NCBI GenBank assembly: GCA_945862195.1
Contig: CAMAXR010000003.1
Location: 1-51,925 of the forward strand
Direction of reading: 5' to 3'
DNA from: Hylemonella gracilis
GTDB taxonomy: Bacteria > Pseudomonadota > Gammaproteobacteria > Burkholderiales > Burkholderiaceae_C
DNA: 51,925 bases
Of this stretch, positions 51,423 through 51,925 are shown piece by piece. A program made the position numbers and the translations under genes. A model generated the notes under the pieces. That model worked only from the letters and a program-made list of their open reading frames with translations, was not told the DNA's origin and made no database searches. The stretch's first letter is position 1, and each line of letters begins with the position of its first letter.

Positions 51423-51566
51423 CTGCTGATTGAATCTAAAAACTTTTAACTGTCTTTGCGCTTGATAAAAAATTGGAGTTTGTAGTTTCCGTCAAAGGAA
51501 CGCTGTCAAAATGTACTCACAAACAACTCAAAACCATCTACAACACTCCAATCGCCCAAGCGCTCC

Positions 51567-51925
51567 ATGGAACTCATCGCCACCTTCATATTTGCCATAG
51601 CGCTGCTGCACACTTTTATGGTGAAGCGTTTTGAGCATTGGGCGCACTGCTACCCGGCCCATTCGGGTATCTTGCATTTGCTGGGCGAAGTGGAGGTGGT
51701 GTTTGGCTTTTGGGCCATGGTGCTGCTGGGTACGATGGCAGCGGTGCAGGGTGGTGCTCAGGCTTTGGAATATGCTGAATCTCGGCAGTACACCGAACCC
51801 TTGTTTGTGTTTGTCATCATGGTCATGGCGGCGTCTCGCCCTATTGTTCAGGGCGTACATGGAGTTTTACAACAGGTGGTGCAATGGATGCCGGTTCGCA
51901 CCGGTTTGGCTTGGGTCTGGTTAGG
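51567..51925 (+). CDS. Putative Na+/H+ antiporter, N-terminal part (cut by window end)
   Basis: An open frame beginning MELIATFIFAIALLHTFMVK and running off the window end after about 119 codons without a stop. It continues RFEHWAHCYPAHSGILHLLG, EVEVVFGFWAMVLLG, ESRQYTEPLFVFVIMVMAAS and RPIVQ, the pattern I associate with the putative Na+/H+ antiporter family (Na_H_antiport_2-like). Two hydrophobic segments are visible and more would follow. No Shine-Dalgarno is visible. An opposing open frame over the same bases lacks features and is a shadow. Confidence 0.75.
   Translation, partial: MELIATFIFAIALLHTFMVKRFEHWAHCYPAHSGILHLLGEVEVVFGFWAMVLLGTMAAVQGGAQALEYAESRQYTEPLFVFVIMVMAASRPIVQGVHGVLQQVVQWMPVRTGLAWVWL

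Noticed and set aside
51528-51860. 110-codon minus-strand open frame at the window end
   Set aside because: Opposes the antiporter-like frame, which has hydrophobic segments and family-like motifs; the antisense product has none.
1-51925. CRISPR arrays, tRNA or rRNA genes, insertion sequences
   Set aside because: Reading the intergenic regions showed no regularly spaced repeats, cloverleaf-like segments, rRNA-like stretches or transposase genes; gaps are mostly under 150 bases.

Overview
The window looks like chromosomal DNA of a betaproteobacterium, most likely Burkholderiales in or near Comamonadaceae. This rests on protein character, the pcm-rhodanese-tolC arrangement, a glutaminyl-tRNA synthetase, moderately high GC, frequent TTG/GTG starts and dense short operons. 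It is an inference from family knowledge, not from a search. I saw no rRNA, tRNA, insertion sequence, prophage or CRISPR array. No gene-free stretch exceeds 300 bases; the longest is 16344-16625.

Layout. 17-6915 (minus): a tripartite efflux operon, RND adaptor, RND pump, pcm, rhodanese, TolC. 7066-11290 (plus): msrA, a DUF2946-like protein, a ZnuD-like TonB receptor and an AEC transporter. 11307-14655: pdxH, an xdhC/mocA-like pair for molybdenum-cofactor maturation, a ParDE toxin-antitoxin module with a repeated AT-rich operator, and gloA. 14685-19270: an RhlE-like RNA helicase, ettA and a P1 (S58) peptidase. 19303-24123 (minus): iorA-iorB (an exported molybdenum hydroxylase) followed at once by soxX-soxY-soxZ-soxA, with no soxB or soxCD in the window. 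24248-28107 (minus): an aapJQMP amino-acid ABC transporter. Divergent from it is a flavin monooxygenase plus 2-oxoglutarate dioxygenase pair (28210-29960).

29972-30734 (minus): a DUF883/phage-holin-family membrane pair with an upstream FNR/ANR-type box at class II spacing. 30827-33605 (minus): an RluA-family pseudouridine synthase overlapping a hybrid histidine kinase. 33710-40811 (plus): an eight-gene lipid-modification cluster (flavoprotein, DUF1365, CFA-like methyltransferase, chalcone-isomerase-like, MFS, DUF3833 lipoprotein, SDR, NTF2-like). It resembles the clusters tied to methylated/furan fatty acids and singlet-oxygen responses in other proteobacteria. 40832-43541 (minus): NUDIX hydrolase and glnS. 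43613-47198 (plus): a MacAB-type exporter in three genes whose adaptor carries an inserted Spy/CpxP-like helical segment. Then uppP (plus), mutS (minus), a ccdAB-type module with a Phd-CcdA hybrid antitoxin (minus), and the start of a putative Na+/H+ antiporter cut by the window edge.

The most unusual points are the iorAB-soxXYZA unit with an altered SoxY carrier tail, the CFA-like enzyme lacking two bicarbonate ligands, the Spy-like insert in the MacA adaptor, the chimeric Phd/CcdA antitoxin, and the FNR-type promoter on the DUF883/holin pair.
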